Assembly (NCBI GenBank): GCA_030762935.1
Contig: CM060883.1
Span: 30,746,501 to 30,810,500 of the forward strand
Origin: Hymenopus coronatus
Lineage: Eukaryota > Arthropoda > Insecta > Mantodea > Hymenopodidae
DNA: 64,000 nt
Direction: 5' to 3'
Below the pieces are notes generated by a model. That model saw nothing but the letters and a program-made list of their open reading frames with translations. It was not told the origin of the DNA and made no database searches. Both the position numbers and the translations under genes were made by a program. The stretch's first letter is position 1, and every line of letters starts with the position of its first letter. Of the stretch, positions 10,504 through 22,229 are shown piece by piece.

Positions 10504-10562
10504 GAAGGTATAATGAGTTACATTCTTTCTCTAACCATTGTTCAAAAGAATTTCTTTAAAAA

Positions 10563-10605
10563 GAGCCTGTCCTACACACGGTTTGTGTGAAGAAACAATT
10601 AATTA
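10563..10605 (+). mobile_element. SINE-C tail fragment
   Basis: GCCTGTCCTACACACGGTTT and GTGAAGAAACAATTAA match the 3' end of SINE-C. Confidence 0.5.
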
Positions 10606-10744
10606 ATATTCTTTAAAAAAGTTTATTCTTATAATACTTAACATTAATTGAGATAAACATTTGAAAACGCTTTTATTATTCATTTTTCTACAGATATAAT
10701 GTGACACTAAACCCCCAAATTACTCGCATTTTAATGTCATGTCC

Positions 10745-10825
10745 ATACTTTGCCATGGTAGGATCAAATGGACAGAGATCGGGAGATTAGTCGTTTAAAT
10801 CCCAGCTATGCCATTACATTTTTAT
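10745..10825 (+). mobile_element. SINE-C head fragment
   Basis: TTGCCATGGTAGGATCAAAT, GAGATCGGGAGATTAGTCG and CCCAGCTATGCCATTACATT match the tRNA-like head and following body of SINE-C. Confidence 0.6.
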
Positions 10826-10837
10826 TTTCTCTAAGTG

Positions 10838-11677
10838 TAATGTGTAGATGCATAGAGTACAGAGAAGATATGATATTCCACCCAAACATTTGATACCGAT
10901 ATTTCACGGAACTACATGTTTTGAGGTCCCTGAATGAATTTAAAAAAATTAGAGAAAGGTCCATTGACAGCTATATCAAAAACGAAAAGACCGTTAAATA
11001 TAAAATTTGGTATTTAAGTGCAGTGTCTTTCAAGGATGAGACACGAAAGTGTTCAGGAAAATTCCACCACCCCAACTACCCTTTACATGGAACTTTTTTC
11101 GAAGGTTTTGATTTTCTCAAAAAAGGCTGTATACTGTAATTTGATTAAAATACCATATGTTTAAGGCATTTTTATGACAAACGAATTGTATTAACTAGAA
11201 ATAGCCTCTGTGAAACTTCATATGGGATGGCTTTTATATAACCAGTATATCTGGTAGGTCGTAACAGCTAGACAAAAACTTACTATACAAAAAATGTAGA
11301 TCTCGTTAGAACAAACAACTTATATCACGTAAATGTTTGTAGAACTAACCGTTTCCAGATATTCTGCGTTATTTGTTTCAATTTTAAGCTACCAATTTTT
11401 CTTTTTGTCTCTCTTTTGTTTACTCCTGGCAAGCAAAAAGAACGGAGATGAAATTGTTTCACATAGCGACCAGCTTTTAAAAGATTTGACTATCGCTTTA
11501 GCGTAGTGTACTCCCTTATTTCCTTCTACTTACAAGGAAACAAGTAATAAGACTATTTCTGCTAATATTTATCTCGATTAGCATGAAGTAAATAAAATAA
11601 TAATGTTTTGTAAGGAAAGTTTGTTTGCGGAACAGCCAGAAAAAGTTATATGAATGAAACATCTCAGATTTTACACT
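10838..11677 (-). mobile_element. R850 element, complete
   Basis: Runs from a diverged hairpin (TTTTCTCTAAGTGTAATG) to TGAATGAAACATCTCAGATT. It has no microsatellite expansion: that part is deleted. Confidence 0.75.
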
Positions 11678-12159
11678 TTAGGAATGTTGGAACACGAAAG
11701 GGAAGACCTGAAGAAATGAACTGACTCCATATTTACTGCACAGCCTATAACACCGTCATATTTTTGGTTGCTGAAAGCTTGCGATGCTTTATTCTAACAG
11801 AAATTCGCGAATCAACGGAAATTCAGGAAACGGCGTGTGAAATATGTAGGACGACTGTTGTAGAGTTTATCTCCGAAGTAAGAGAAAGTTTCTCTTCCCC
11901 TGCTGCAAGGAAAGGGGAGAATTCATCCCCTTATAGGGGAAGAGGCTTACGGAAAATGGCAAGTCAAGAGGAAAATAATTCGGAAGAGATTCATCTCTCC
12001 TAAAGTGAAACAGATTCTCAACATGCAAACACCAGCTATAGAGATACCACCTATTTCACTTAATATAATTCAATGAACCTAACCTAAACGTGGTTGTTTA
12101 ATGGTAGACATAACATAACCTATTTCGCTGCTAATCACTGATATATCCTTCCAAGCGAC
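11678..12159. other. unassigned segment with a 79-codon open frame
   Basis: An open frame at 11764-12003 (+) is rich in Glu and Ser (SAARKGENSSPYRGRG-like stretch and NNSEEIHLS end), starting at a TTG in the listed frame rather than an ATG. I recognise no domain. It could be a chance frame or a decayed coding tail. Confidence 0.25.
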
Positions 12160-12230
12160 AGCTCCTGGTGTGCGGCGGTAACTTAGGGGTTCCGGGTTCG
12201 TATCCTTGTGCAGGTTTTGGATACTAAGGA
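12160..12230 (+). mobile_element. isolated tRNA-like SINE head
   Basis: GGCGGTAACTTAGGGGTTCC followed by GGGTTCGTATCC looks like A- and B-box remnants of a tRNA-derived element. The body is not matched to another copy here. Confidence 0.35.
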
Positions 12231-12379
12231 ATGGGGTGGAGATGTGGGTGTCCTAGCTCAGGATTTTGTTAGCATGGAATCTCTTTTCAGGTGTGGTAAG
12301 ACGTAAATGATTTTCCTCGAGTTCCAGATTTTTATCGAACTCATTTATTCATTTTGTTCGGCCTTTTCTGCTGTCGAAC

Positions 12380-12950
12380 ACACGGGCGCACGACCGAAGC
12401 CTCCCGTACCCAGGAAAGCTTAACAGGTAACAACCCCCAAGCCTCCCGCGAAATGGGTGTAATTAGCCAGGGTGGAATGGGTATGTCTAATTTTTTCCTT
12501 CATTTCTTTCAGTACGGCAAATAGGTCCACAGTTAACATATTTTCCGATGAGACTGAAATTACGCTGAGTAGGACAGGAAGGAAAAGTCTACTTCGGAAC
12601 TATTACACTTCTGGATTCCAGAAGTGTTTAAAAAGTGGGGTAGTGCAATGTTAAAAGTTGCAAAAGTTGTATTAAACCTTTTCCATTGAAGAAATAGATG
12701 TCCTGGATATTCATGAGGACCATAACCACGCGGCACCACCTAGTGCCAAAATTCAGAGACAGAAAGTACTTTGTGATCTGAAGGGAAAAGCTACGGGAGA
12801 TATATATGTGAAAGACCATCAAAACTAATATAATAATCAAATAGTATAAACACCAAACTGCAACTGTTACCTGTTTCGACCTGCTTTGGGGACTATGTAA
12901 TTAGGGATCTTTTAGGGTCCGGGAGGCTTCAGTACCGCACTCGAACACAC
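12380..12950. repeat. loose inverted repeat pair flanking about 420 bp
   Basis: Reverse complement of 12380-12436 contains GTTACCTGTT and GGGTACGGGAGGCTTCGGT. Plus strand 12862-12930 contains GTTACCTGTT and GGGTCCGGGAGGCTTCAGT. The spacing inside the two arms differs. It may be a foldback or two opposed LINE/SINE tails. Confidence 0.35.
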
Positions 12951-13019
12951 ACGCATTCATCCTAAATTTTCTAATCTTAAGTTAGCTTTACTCGACTGTG
13001 CCTATTATTACTCATTACC

Positions 13020-14222
13020 AGAGCTAGTAAGTTCGTACCGTTCGCCGTTCCGCATACAGGTTGCGACCGACCATCTCGCCACATCAAAACAAGTCATTGA
13101 TAAGAACGCAGGGAGGAGAGGTAAATAAACCTGCTGTCATGCACAGTAGTTTCCAGAGAGTAAAAATGACGTTGAGACATTCGTAAAAGCACTCCTATTT
13201 AGATCATTATGTACAACATACAAATCATTACATATATAAGGTTGTTTGATTGATTGATTTCTTTCTTTAGATATGGAAACACCCAGGCAATTATAACAGA
13301 ACTTGGATATTTACTGCTTGAATGTAAAATAATATCCAAATAATAAAATTGATTTCTTAAATATCTTCAGACTCTTACCAGGTAAAAACGAAAGCAGCAA
13401 ATGGCGTGTTATTTATGGACGCTCTTTAACATCTATGATTCTCAGCGTCCCATTCTATACTGGGCGTGAAAGACCGCTTAATTTTGCTCAGAGGCCTCTC
13501 TATCAGGCTTGAGGTTCTTTTACGTGCCGAAAGCAGCAATTAAACTATTAAATTACTCATCTGCAGCTGGATTACTGAAAACTATATGTACTTCTGAAGC
13601 CTTTCAAATGAAAACCTCTTTCTCCGTTCCGACAAACAAGATTTGTAATGCGAATAAGTTCCTTCCACTTGGCATGAAGTGCAGCTTGTATGCGATACAT
13701 CACACTGAATCCTACATTATTTTCTATTACACTTTTCATGTTCATCTTTATTTCAAGTAGGATACTCATGGATTGGTATATCCGTCTTGACAGTTCTAAT
13801 TGCCGCACATATTTAGTTCAGCTCCATACCTCTGGACTATAACTGTGTGATAGTGGTGGGTAACTTTTGAACAAATTTGCAATCAATAATATGTTTCTGT
13901 GAAGCTGTTACTATACGTATGTCGGTTTGTTTACCAGAACTATCATCTGTTTCTGAATAACTACATGCATAAGTGCACTGCTAGAAAACATAATATGGTT
14001 GTAAAACAAATTAATTTTGCTCACATTTGAGTAGAACAACGATGTTATTCGAACGCCTTCCTTCCTACTGAACGTGGTTTTTTGTCATGCAGTGTTGGCT
14101 GTTTTGCAGTAATGGGTTACACTCTATGTTGACCTTTGCTCGCGCAAGTAGCGCCGCAAGATATTGGCAGTCCTGGCCGCTCTTACTCTGCCTAAGCAAA
14201 TCGGTACGAACTTCCTAGCTCT
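13020..14222. mobile_element. candidate 1.2-kb non-autonomous DNA element with 21-bp inverted ends
   Basis: AGAGCTAGTAAGTTCGTACC at the left end (13020) and the reverse complement of the right end (14222), AGAGCTAGGAAGTTCGTACC, differ at one base over 21. No transposase is visible inside, and a truncated SINE-A has inserted into it. A target duplication is not evident, so the class is unknown. Confidence 0.4.
13401..13527 (-). mobile_element. SINE-A, strongly 5'-truncated, 12-bp target duplication
   Basis: Only the 3' body is present, from CGCCATTT-type tail to the GGCACGTAAAAGAACC block; the tRNA head is absent. CGAAAGCAGCAA occurs at 13389-13400 and 13528-13539. This shows that the short form was inserted as such and not deleted later, as expected of target-primed reverse transcription that stopped early. 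Confidence 0.85.
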
Positions 14223-14667
14223 GCTTATTGCTTTTGACCGACTTTTGGTGCAGTGATTTCGTCCGTATTCTGGTCCGTTTTAAATTAACACTATTTCCGT
14301 CACAACCAAAGATAGCCCGCTCGGCTCCACCACGGACTCAAAAATCACATCTTAGCTCTGTGGATGTTCCATACCAAGTGCCAAAAGTGTCACTTGACCA
14401 GCAAGAAAATTGTTTGTCCTCCTTGCTATATCCACTCTCTGGCAGTGTAACCTCACCCCTTTAGTTCAATGTCCTTCCCTTAACGGTACTATCCTATTCT
14501 GGGTCGCTTGTCAATTCGTGAAAACTGTTTGTGCTTCCCTTCTTCCCTAGCCATTTTCAATGTGCATTTGTCACCTCTTAGTATAATTGATACTATATAT
14601 GCTATAATTAATATCTCCCTTTTAGATATCTTTAACCCCGTGACTCGACATGTACTGTCTCACGTGG
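14223..14667. other. no recognisable gene
   Basis: A 78-codon frame at 14228-14464 has no motif. Nothing else recognised. Confidence 0.5.
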
Positions 14668-14772
14668 CCCTTCTACTTACAAGAAAGCAAGTAATAAGAC
14701 CATTTCTGCTAATTTTTTCTCGATTAGCATAAAGTGAAAAGAAGCATAAGCTTTTTAACAATAATTTGTGGT
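14668..14772 (-). mobile_element. R850 fragment (5' part)
   Basis: CTTCTACTTACAAGAAAGCA, AATAAGACCATTTCTGCTAA and AAGCTTTTTAACAATAATTT match the 5' third of R850. It is cut by the next fragment. Confidence 0.8.
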
Positions 14773-14782
14773 TTCCTTTTGC

Positions 14783-14925
14783 CTTTCTCTAGCACGTATG
14801 TTCAATGTACACAGTAGGTACAAAAATTCAATACCGAGATTTAACCGGAAATGTTTTGAAACCGCCAAAATTAAGAAAAAGGTCAGTGCGAACATCTATC
14901 TGTGTGGACAGGCATAACTCAAAAA
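14783..14925 (-). mobile_element. R850 fragment (3' part)
   Basis: CTTTCTCTAGCACGTATG through CAATACCGAGATTTAACCGG to GCATAACTCAAAAA, where a new plus-strand R850 begins in the A-run. Confidence 0.8.
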
Positions 14926-15616
14926 TCTGATGTGTTCCATTCTAAAGACTTTCTCTATATCTCTGAAACAAATTATTGTTAAAAACCTTTTCTTCTTTTT
15001 ACTTCATGCTAATTGAGAAAAAAATTAGTAGAAATAGTCTTATTGCTTGCTTACATTCAAGTAGAAGGGAAATAAGGAAGTAGCATAGGCAAAAGTATTA
15101 GTCAAAAGCTGGTTACTATGTGACTGAAGTGCCCTTGTGTGGACAGAAGTTGACAAATTTCCGGGTGAGAAAACTATAAGTTCTTTAAAGTTGAAGCCAA
15201 TAACAAGGAATATTTCAATAACGATCCACTCCATGAAAACAATGTATATAAAATAAATTGTGTATTTTAATGAGCTGTACATTTTCTGTTAAGTAAGTTT
15301 TTATCTATCTCTTACGGTTTGCCGGTTATATGCAAAATCCGGCAATATTCCTTCAGAATAAACAGGTCTTCATAGATCGCAGAACATTCAAGGTATGTAT
15401 ACTGTTTCTGTCTTGCAAATATCTTTAATATGCGGCATTTTAATCAAAATGAATAGAGCCATTTTTGAGGAAATAAAATTTTTTTAATGTTTTCCCACGT
15501 AAATGGTAGATACTAAACTTAATATAAAGTTTGGTGTTTTACCGACTTTCTGTTTTTGAGTTATCGTGTTCACAGACGCACGAACACACATATACACACG
15601 CACCTTTTTCTAAAAA
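14926..15616 (+). mobile_element. R850 element, 3'-truncated by the next copy
   Basis: TCTGATGTGTTCCATT start, body to CACCTTTTTCTAAAAA, where the following copy begins. The 3' quarter with the hairpin is missing. Confidence 0.85.
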
Positions 15617-16438
15617 TCTGATGTGTTCCATTCCTTGACTTTCTCTACATCTCTATAACAATTAAACAGCTTATTCTTCTATCTATAGGTACTTTATGAT
15701 AATCATGATAAACATCAGCAGAAATTCTGTTAATTACTTGCCTTCTTGGAATACGGGAATACATAGGTTAAAACGATATCAAATCTTTTAAAAGCTGTTT
15801 ACCATGCAGTTGAAATCCGTTTCTATGCATGGCCAGGAATTTTCACATTTCTATGTGAGAGAAGTTTAAGTATTTTAAGTCTGAAACAAATAACAAGAAA
15901 TATCTCAGATATTATCAACTCCACGATAAAAGGTAGATGTATGACATAAATTGTATGTTTTAATAAAATCTATATTTTTTGTATGGTAAGCTTTTACGGT
16001 TTACTGTTACGCAAAATTCAGTTAAATTCTTCCAGAATAAAGAGCCCTTTAGAGGCTACTCTCTTAAAATTCAAGATATACATTTTATTTGCCCTGTAAA
16101 TATATTTAATATACGGTATTTTAATCAAAATCATCGCAGCCATTTTTGAGAAAATCAAATTTTTCTATTTTTTCCATATAAGGGGTAGTTTGGGGAGGGA
16201 GAATTTTCCTCAAAATCTTCGAATCGCATTTCTGATAGATATTAAACTTAAATACCAAATTTGGTATTTTGCTGACTTAGCGTTTTTGGGTTATCATGTT
16301 TACAGACACACACACGGACCTTTTTTTTTTTTTTTTTTTTTTGATACAGAGAGCTGGTGAAATCTCGGTCTCGAATTTTTGGATGGAGTGCAATACTTTC
16401 TCAACCTACGCATCATGTACTATACAGAGACATTAAAA
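15617..16438 (+). mobile_element. R850 element, near full length
   Basis: TCTGATGTGTTCCATTCC start. A T-run at 16321-16342 replaces the usual CTTTTTCTGAAAATGC block. Ends at the degraded hairpin (CATCATGTACTATACAGAG). Confidence 0.85.
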
Positions 16439-16449
16439 ATACTCCCTCT

Positions 16450-17025
16450 AGTTACTAAACTATGCAGTAGATGATGTAAAAAGATGTAATGAAAACATGA
16501 ATGAAATTGAGTAGTCCATAGCAACGAAAGAGCAGATAATTTGGCGAAGAAAAGAGCAGAGAATTCTTTTGTAGGTTCTGAATCAGACTCGGGCTATTCT
16601 ATGGATTTGTCTGCGGGGTAATCTGGAGATGGATCAGAAAAGAACGAAATGAATACTGGGTACTCTTTATCAGGACACAAGCAATCAAGGGCTCTTATCA
16701 AAGAGATAGTAAAAAGCAGGACACAATCCTGCTTAAAATGATGGACTTACACTACAACGAACAGTTGGTCTAGTAACTGGAACTAGGAATTTTAGGTGCT
16801 GCAGCTTGATCCTTTGGCTATTAGATTGCCTTGCAAGCTAAACAAGAAATAAAGATTCTAGAGGCGTTCCATAAGTCCTTAGAAAATCCAAGAAAGTATA
16901 CTCGTAGCATCGAAAAAAGTTTGTGTTTAGTAACCGTCGTCTCTTACTAGATGTAGTTAAAGTTTCAGCTATACCAACACGTGGCTTCGTTGCCATAGGC
17001 AATTGAATCAACAATCCTGTGCTTA
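16450..17025 (+). pseudogene. non-LTR retrotransposon tail, RNase H-like region, decayed
   Basis: One frame reads NERADNLAKKRAENSFVGS, the GN(E/D).AD.LAK.GA motif that closes the RNase H domain of Jockey/I-type LINEs. A frameshift near 16618 then gives VIWRWIRKERNEYWVLF, followed by more shifts and stops. Further on LLKMMDLHYN and LVTGTRNFRCC suggest the usual TGHC..L..H region. It is a dead fragment lacking the reverse transcriptase domain. Family placement beyond an RNase H-bearing LINE is uncertain. Confidence 0.55.
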
Positions 17026-17038
17026 TTTAGAAAAAAAG

Positions 17039-17755
17039 TCTGATGTGTTCCATTCACATGACTTTCTCTATATCTCTGCAATAAATTATTTTTAAAAAGC
17101 TTATGCTTCTATTTACTTCCTGCTCTTCGAGAAAAAAATAGCAGAAATAGTCTTATTTCTTGCTTCCTTATAAGTAGAAGCGAAGTAAGGGAGTGCCATA
17201 GGTTAAAGTGATAGTCAAAAGCTGGTTACTATGCGACTGAAGTTCCTTTGTTTCTATGGAAACGAGTTCACAAAGTCCTGTATGAGAAAAGTATGTTTTA
17301 TAGCTGAAACCAAAACGAGGAATATCTAAAAAACAATCAACTCCATGAAAAATATGTATATAACATAAATTGTATGTTTTAAAGTGCTCTACATTTTCTG
17401 TATGGTAAGTTTTTGTCCACCTCTTATGGTTTAGCAGTTATTCAAAATTCCGTAAAATTCATCCAGAATAAAGTACTCTTCAGATGCTATTCTCAGAAAA
17501 TTCAAGATATACATTTTATTTGTGAGGTAAATATCTTTAATATACGAAATTTTAATCAAAATCGTTAGAGCAATTTTTAAAAAAATCAAAATTTTCGAAA
17601 AAAGTTCCATGTAAACGGTAGCTGGGGTGGGGTATTTTTCTCAAAATCTTCGTGTCGCATCCCTGGAAGATGCTAAACTTAAATACTAAGTTTGGTATGT
17701 ATTTTACCGACTTTTCGTTTTTGAGTTATCATGTTCACAGACACGCGGACACACG

Positions 17756-17793
<38 letters not shown>

Positions 17794-17933
17794 GCCTTTT
17801 CTGAAAATGCTTTTTTTTATACAGGGGACCCTAGAACATATATTTCCGGTGAAATCTCGGTATCCAATTTTTTGGTGGAGTGCAATACCTTCTCTATACA
17901 CTATGTACATAGTTCGTATAGCGAAAGTAAAAA
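17039..17933 (+). mobile_element. R850 element, complete
   Basis: TCTGATGTGTTCCATTCACA start, (AC)16 at about 17759-17791, hairpin 17894-17922, and a GCGAAAGTAAAAA end. Confidence 0.9.
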
Positions 17934-17934
17934 T

Positions 17935-18225
17935 GAGTTCCGAGCGGTAATGAAACACTTCTAATTAAAAGACTTAACACCGAAAGAAGTTCATGGCACA
18001 TCTGATACTGCGTTTGCAACAATTTAAAATTGGATAAACGAATTTAAATGTGGGCGTACATCCATAACTGATGAACATCGTTCTGGATGTTCAGTAAAGT
18101 GACTTCCTTCAAAATGGTTGACAAAATCCAGGATATGGTTTTGAGTGATCGACGAATCAAAGTTCCCGAAATAGTAGAGGCCACAGGCATATCACAAGGT
18201 ACAGTGTTCTCAATTTTGCACCAAA
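17935..18225 (+). pseudogene. mariner transposase N-terminal relic
   Basis: The reading begins EFRAVMKHF, stop, LKDLTPKEVHGTSDTAFATI, stop, NWINEFKCGRTSITDEHRSG. After one more stop and a frameshift near 18110 it gives MVDKIQDMVLSDRRIKVPEI and ATGISQGTVFSILH. This is the paired helix-turn-helix DNA-binding region of mariner transposase (RAVIK.....G.sp.Ei; W..EFK.GR.s..D..RSG.P; i.kI..mvl.DRR.kv.Ei....gis.g.v..ILh). Three stops and one frameshift make it dead. It ends where the opposite-strand relic at 19030-19300 would continue. Confidence 0.8.
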
Positions 18226-18311
18226 CGTCGAATAACCCCGTTGAGTTCTGCAACTCATTTAGCCCATAAAGGATATCTGCAAATGTCAAATTATGGGGTA
18301 GTTAGACCTCT

Positions 18312-18745
18312 TGGTTATCTTGAATTTTCTGGGAATTGAAGCCCTCTTTATTCTACATGACTTTTATATAAGTAGTAAACCGTAGGAGATAATCTTACTA
18401 TTAAATCTTACTATTAAAACATATATCGTTAAAACACACTTTTTTTCAAATGTATATTTTTTGGAGATAATCATTTCCTATTTCTTTTTGTTTACATTTT
18501 TTTCAAACTTATACTTTTCTCAAATGGGAAGTCGTCATCCGTTTTTACGTATTTGTTTTTACTCCTGTCCATAAAATACAACGGAATTTAAATGCCACCA
18601 CTTAGCAACCAGCTTTTCTAATATTGGAGTATCTCTTTGGCCTATTTATTTCTCTTGTTTCTACAAAGAAATAATTAAGAAGAATATTTCTGTTTATGCT
18701 TATCTTAATAAGAATGGATTAGATAAAAGAATATTGTAAAAATAC
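18312..18745 (-). mobile_element. R850 fragment (5' half), old
   Basis: TATCTTGAATTTTCTGGGAA to the AATAAGAATGG region; diverged, with an internal tandem TCTTACTATTAAA. Confidence 0.6.
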
Positions 18746-19029
18746 TTTTTTCATTGTTATCAGGTTGCATTTTGTTATCAAGTATTTCTGTTCACAGTTC
18801 TCAAGTTCAATGCTGAATATCCTTAAATGAGATTTCTGATTAATTTACATAAAACAAGTGACAGCCGCGATAAAAAGAATGTGATAAAACGAAAACGATA
18901 AAATTGTGACCAAAGGTAAAAAATTGTATTTTGACTGTTGTTTAAGGATGCTCATTTAGCGCTGCGGTTCCCAGCTTCTCATTCTATATTCGACGCGAAT
19001 GACTGTGAAGTTTATCGAGAGATATTTTT
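18746..19029. other. unassigned AT-rich sequence between relics
   Basis: No recognisable feature. It may contain the boundary of the mariner relic. Confidence 0.4.
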
Positions 19030-19300
19030 ATAAAACTTTTGTTGGATTTGGTTCATCTTGAAACACCCATACAGTCAATTGCTATTTACGTTCCGGCTCG
19101 TATGCATAGATCCATGATACGTCCCCTGTTACAATCTTATATACGTCTTTTGAAGCCCCACTATTGTATTTGTAGAACATTTGTGTGCACCAATCGACAT
19201 GAGCATCCTTTTGAGAGTGTGTCATAATGGATCCAACGAGAGCAAACGGCTAAATGATCATGCAATATTTTATGTATGTTCGTTATACCAGCGTTTCACA
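19030..19300 (-). pseudogene. mariner transposase catalytic-domain relic
   Basis: On the minus strand the frame reads KILHDHLAVCSRWI, then after a frameshift KDAHVDWCTQMFYKY, VYKIVTGDVSWIYAYEPER, a stop, and QLTVWVFQDEPNPTKV. The VTGD(E/V)SWIY block carries the first catalytic aspartate of the mariner DDE/D triad, and WVFQDEP.PTK follows it in the family. The later aspartates are absent. One frameshift and one stop are visible, so it is dead. It may be the missing continuation of the plus-strand relic at 17935-18225 after an inversion. Confidence 0.75.
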
Positions 19301-19427
19301 GTGGCAAAGGATGGAGCTTAATCGCCGTAGTAGTAGTAGTAAGCTGATGAATGCACTATTGTCTTATTATTCGAAAATCATAATAAATCACCCCACGAAC
19401 ATTTTTTACAGTTAAGCCCTTCTTATT

Positions 19428-19566
19428 ACTTTCTCTATACGTACTATGTACTTAGTGTATAGAGAAGGTATTACACTCCACCCAAAATTTCGGTACCGAG
19501 ATTTCACCGGAAATATATGTTTTAGGGTCCCCTGTATCCAAAAAAAGCATTTTCAGAAAAGGTCCC

Positions 19567-19607
<41 letters not shown>

Positions 19608-20322
19608 CGTGTGTCCGTGTGTCTGTGAACACGATAACTCAAAAACGAAAAGTCGGTAAAATACCACACTTGGTATTTAAGTTTAGTATCTTCCAGGAAT
19701 GCGACACGAAGATTTTGATAAAAATCCCCCCACCCCAAACTACCCTTTACATGGAACTTTTTTCGAAAAATGTTGATTTTTTCAAAAATGGTTCTAACGA
19801 TTTTGATTAAAATATCGTACATTAAAGATATTTAGCTGACAAATCAAAGGTATATCTTGAATTTTCTGGGAATAGCCTCTGAAGACTACTTTGTTCTGGA
19901 TGAATTTTACGAAATTCTGCATAGCTGCTAAACGGTAACAGATAGACAAAAACCACACAAAAATGTAGAGCACGTTAAAACACACAATTTTGCTATATAC
20001 TTTTTTTTTTCGTGGAGTTAATCGTTTTTGAGTTATTCATTGTTTTTGGTTTCGCCTTTAAAAATTTATACTTTTCTCATACAGGAATTTGTCAACTCCT
20101 GTCCACACAAACAAAGGAACTTCAGTCACATAACAACCAGCTTTTGGCTATCTCTTTTACCTATGGTACTCAGCTATTTCGCTTTTACCTACAAGGAAGC
20201 AAGTAATAAGACTATTTCGGCTAAATTTTTCTCGATTAGCATGAAGTAAATAGAAGCCTATATTTTTGAACAATAAATTGTTACAGAGATGTAGAGAAAG
20301 TCATGTGAATGGAAGATATCAA
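19428..20322 (-). mobile_element. R850 element, complete
   Basis: Hairpin at 19432-19468, (TG)n at 19575-19606, and 5' end at GTGAATGGAAGATATCAAG. One of the best preserved copies. Confidence 0.9.
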
Positions 20323-21572
20323 GTTTTTTTTTATACAGAAATTTAAAGTATATTGCGTACTAAGAACTGTAAGCTATACTTTATAGGTCGAGAATGCATA
20401 TTGGGAATACGACACCCGCAGGCTGATTTTTCCCAATCATTCAGGATCTAATAAATAACTTACAGTTCGTGGTTAGGCAATTACTTTTTGTAATATTTGA
20501 AAAAACTATAAAAAAACAATAATAAATGAAAATTGATTTTGAATTCTCGATGCGAACGAACGAACGGCTACATTCTAAATTATATAGACAAAGCCTTATA
20601 CACTCTTTTGTTAATGAATTTTGCAATAGATGCTTTAATTGAAGTAGCACATGTCTTGAGTGTTACATCGTTTCCTAATTGTACTGTAAGTATTAATGAC
20701 CTCTCAAACTCTTACTGTAAGTACTTACAGTGCTTGTTGGCACGGCAATTAATAAATGAATTGTAAATTTAACTTACATTACCAAATGTGTGTTCATCAT
20801 GATTAACTTATATATCAAGTATTTCAAAAAGTTACAATTAACAACACAATTAAAGCTCTATTGACAAAATAGGTTAAAGTTAACATTGTTAAACTTTCCA
20901 GTGGACGCACCAGATGGCACCTATAGCAATCAGTGCTGCCAAGGCTTCAAATATAAATAGTGGCCCTGGTATTGTTTGAAATTACTGTTTTGTCTCACGG
21001 AGTGATAAAGCTAAGTAGTCACTGTAGGTTCGAGAGAAAAAGTCGAACGCAAAGCGCTTCATCTTCTCTGCAGACTCAACAATGTCGCATTGAGAAGTGA
21101 GTAAAGAATCGGAATCCCCACATCCTGGCTTCTTCTGGTTCGGAAGCCGGTGTGAAGGCTAATGTGATTAATTTTCGAGCGCGGCTCGGCGGGGCTCCAT
21201 CAGAACAAGAAGGAAAAAGCCGTACATTAAACCACAAAGGATTAAACCCCTCTCTCAGACTGTGTGTGTGTGGCGGCCCGCTGGCTTGGACACTTGCGCA
21301 CATTCCTAACATTCTGGCTACAGAGATGACACACGTCGGAATTTAACTCTGGCATATCGTTCCCCCACAGTTGGAATACAATTATTTAATTAAACAGCAG
21401 TAAGTGTTTCTCTTTCAACAAACACAATTTGTATATCTAAATATTTCACTAGCACACACTGAGCGTGTTTGTTTGCATCAATTTTTGCAATGGAGGCTAC
21501 AATTTTATTAGTCCTTTCATGTCAAATATTTGTTTTTTCTTTCGGATAGTGATGTGGATGAAGAGAAAAAAA
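20323..21572. other. 1.2 kb of unassigned sequence, possible unique DNA
   Basis: No repeat family recognised. A minus-strand frame at 21076-21312 (HSLREGFNPLWFNVRLFPS) looks compositionally coding but has no known motif. TATAAATA occurs near 20953 in a GC-balanced context. No transcript structure can be supported. Confidence 0.35.
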
Positions 21573-22229
21573 TCTGATGTGTTCCATTCAAATGACGTTT
21601 TCTATATCTCTGTATCAAATTATTGTTAAAAATAAATTCTTCTATCTACTTTATGATAATCGAGATAAATATTAGCAGATATTGTCTTAATTACTTGCTC
21701 CCTTGTAATAGAAGGAAAATAAAATACACTAGGTTAAAATCTGTTAAAAGGTGGTTGAAATCTGTTTCTATGCAGGGCCAGGAGTTTACAACTTACTGTG
21801 TGAGAAAAGTTTAAGTATTTTTAAATCTGAAGCAAATAACAATGAATAACTCAGAAATGGTCAATTCCACGAAAAAACGTATATGCTACAAATCGCATAT
21901 ATTAATGTGATCTACTTATTATGTGTATTAAGTTTCTGTCTATTTCTTACGATTTACCAGTTACGCAAAATTCAGCAAAACTCATACGGAGTAAGTCTTT
22001 AGGGGCTATTTCCAGAATTTCTATTCCTTGGACTAAATTTAAATGTTAAGTTTGGTATTTTACCGATTTCTAGTTTTTTGAGTTATCGTGTTCACAGACA
22101 CATGGACCTTTTTCTGGATATAGGAGATCATAAAACGTGAGTTTCCATTGAAATATCGATATCGAATTTTTGGGTAGAGTGCAATACCTTTTCTCCTATG
22201 TATCATGTACTTTGTGGAGAAAGTAAAAC
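21573..22229 (+). mobile_element. R850 element with internal deletion
   Basis: TCTGATGTGTTCCATTCAAA start. About 200 bp are missing near 22020, where CTATTTCCAGAATTT meets the later block CTATTCCTTGG. The hairpin is diverged and the end reads GGAGAAAGTAAAA. Confidence 0.8.

Noticed and set aside
17704..17964. Open frames rich in HTHTHT or VCVCVC
   Set aside because: Translation of CA/GT microsatellites in R850.
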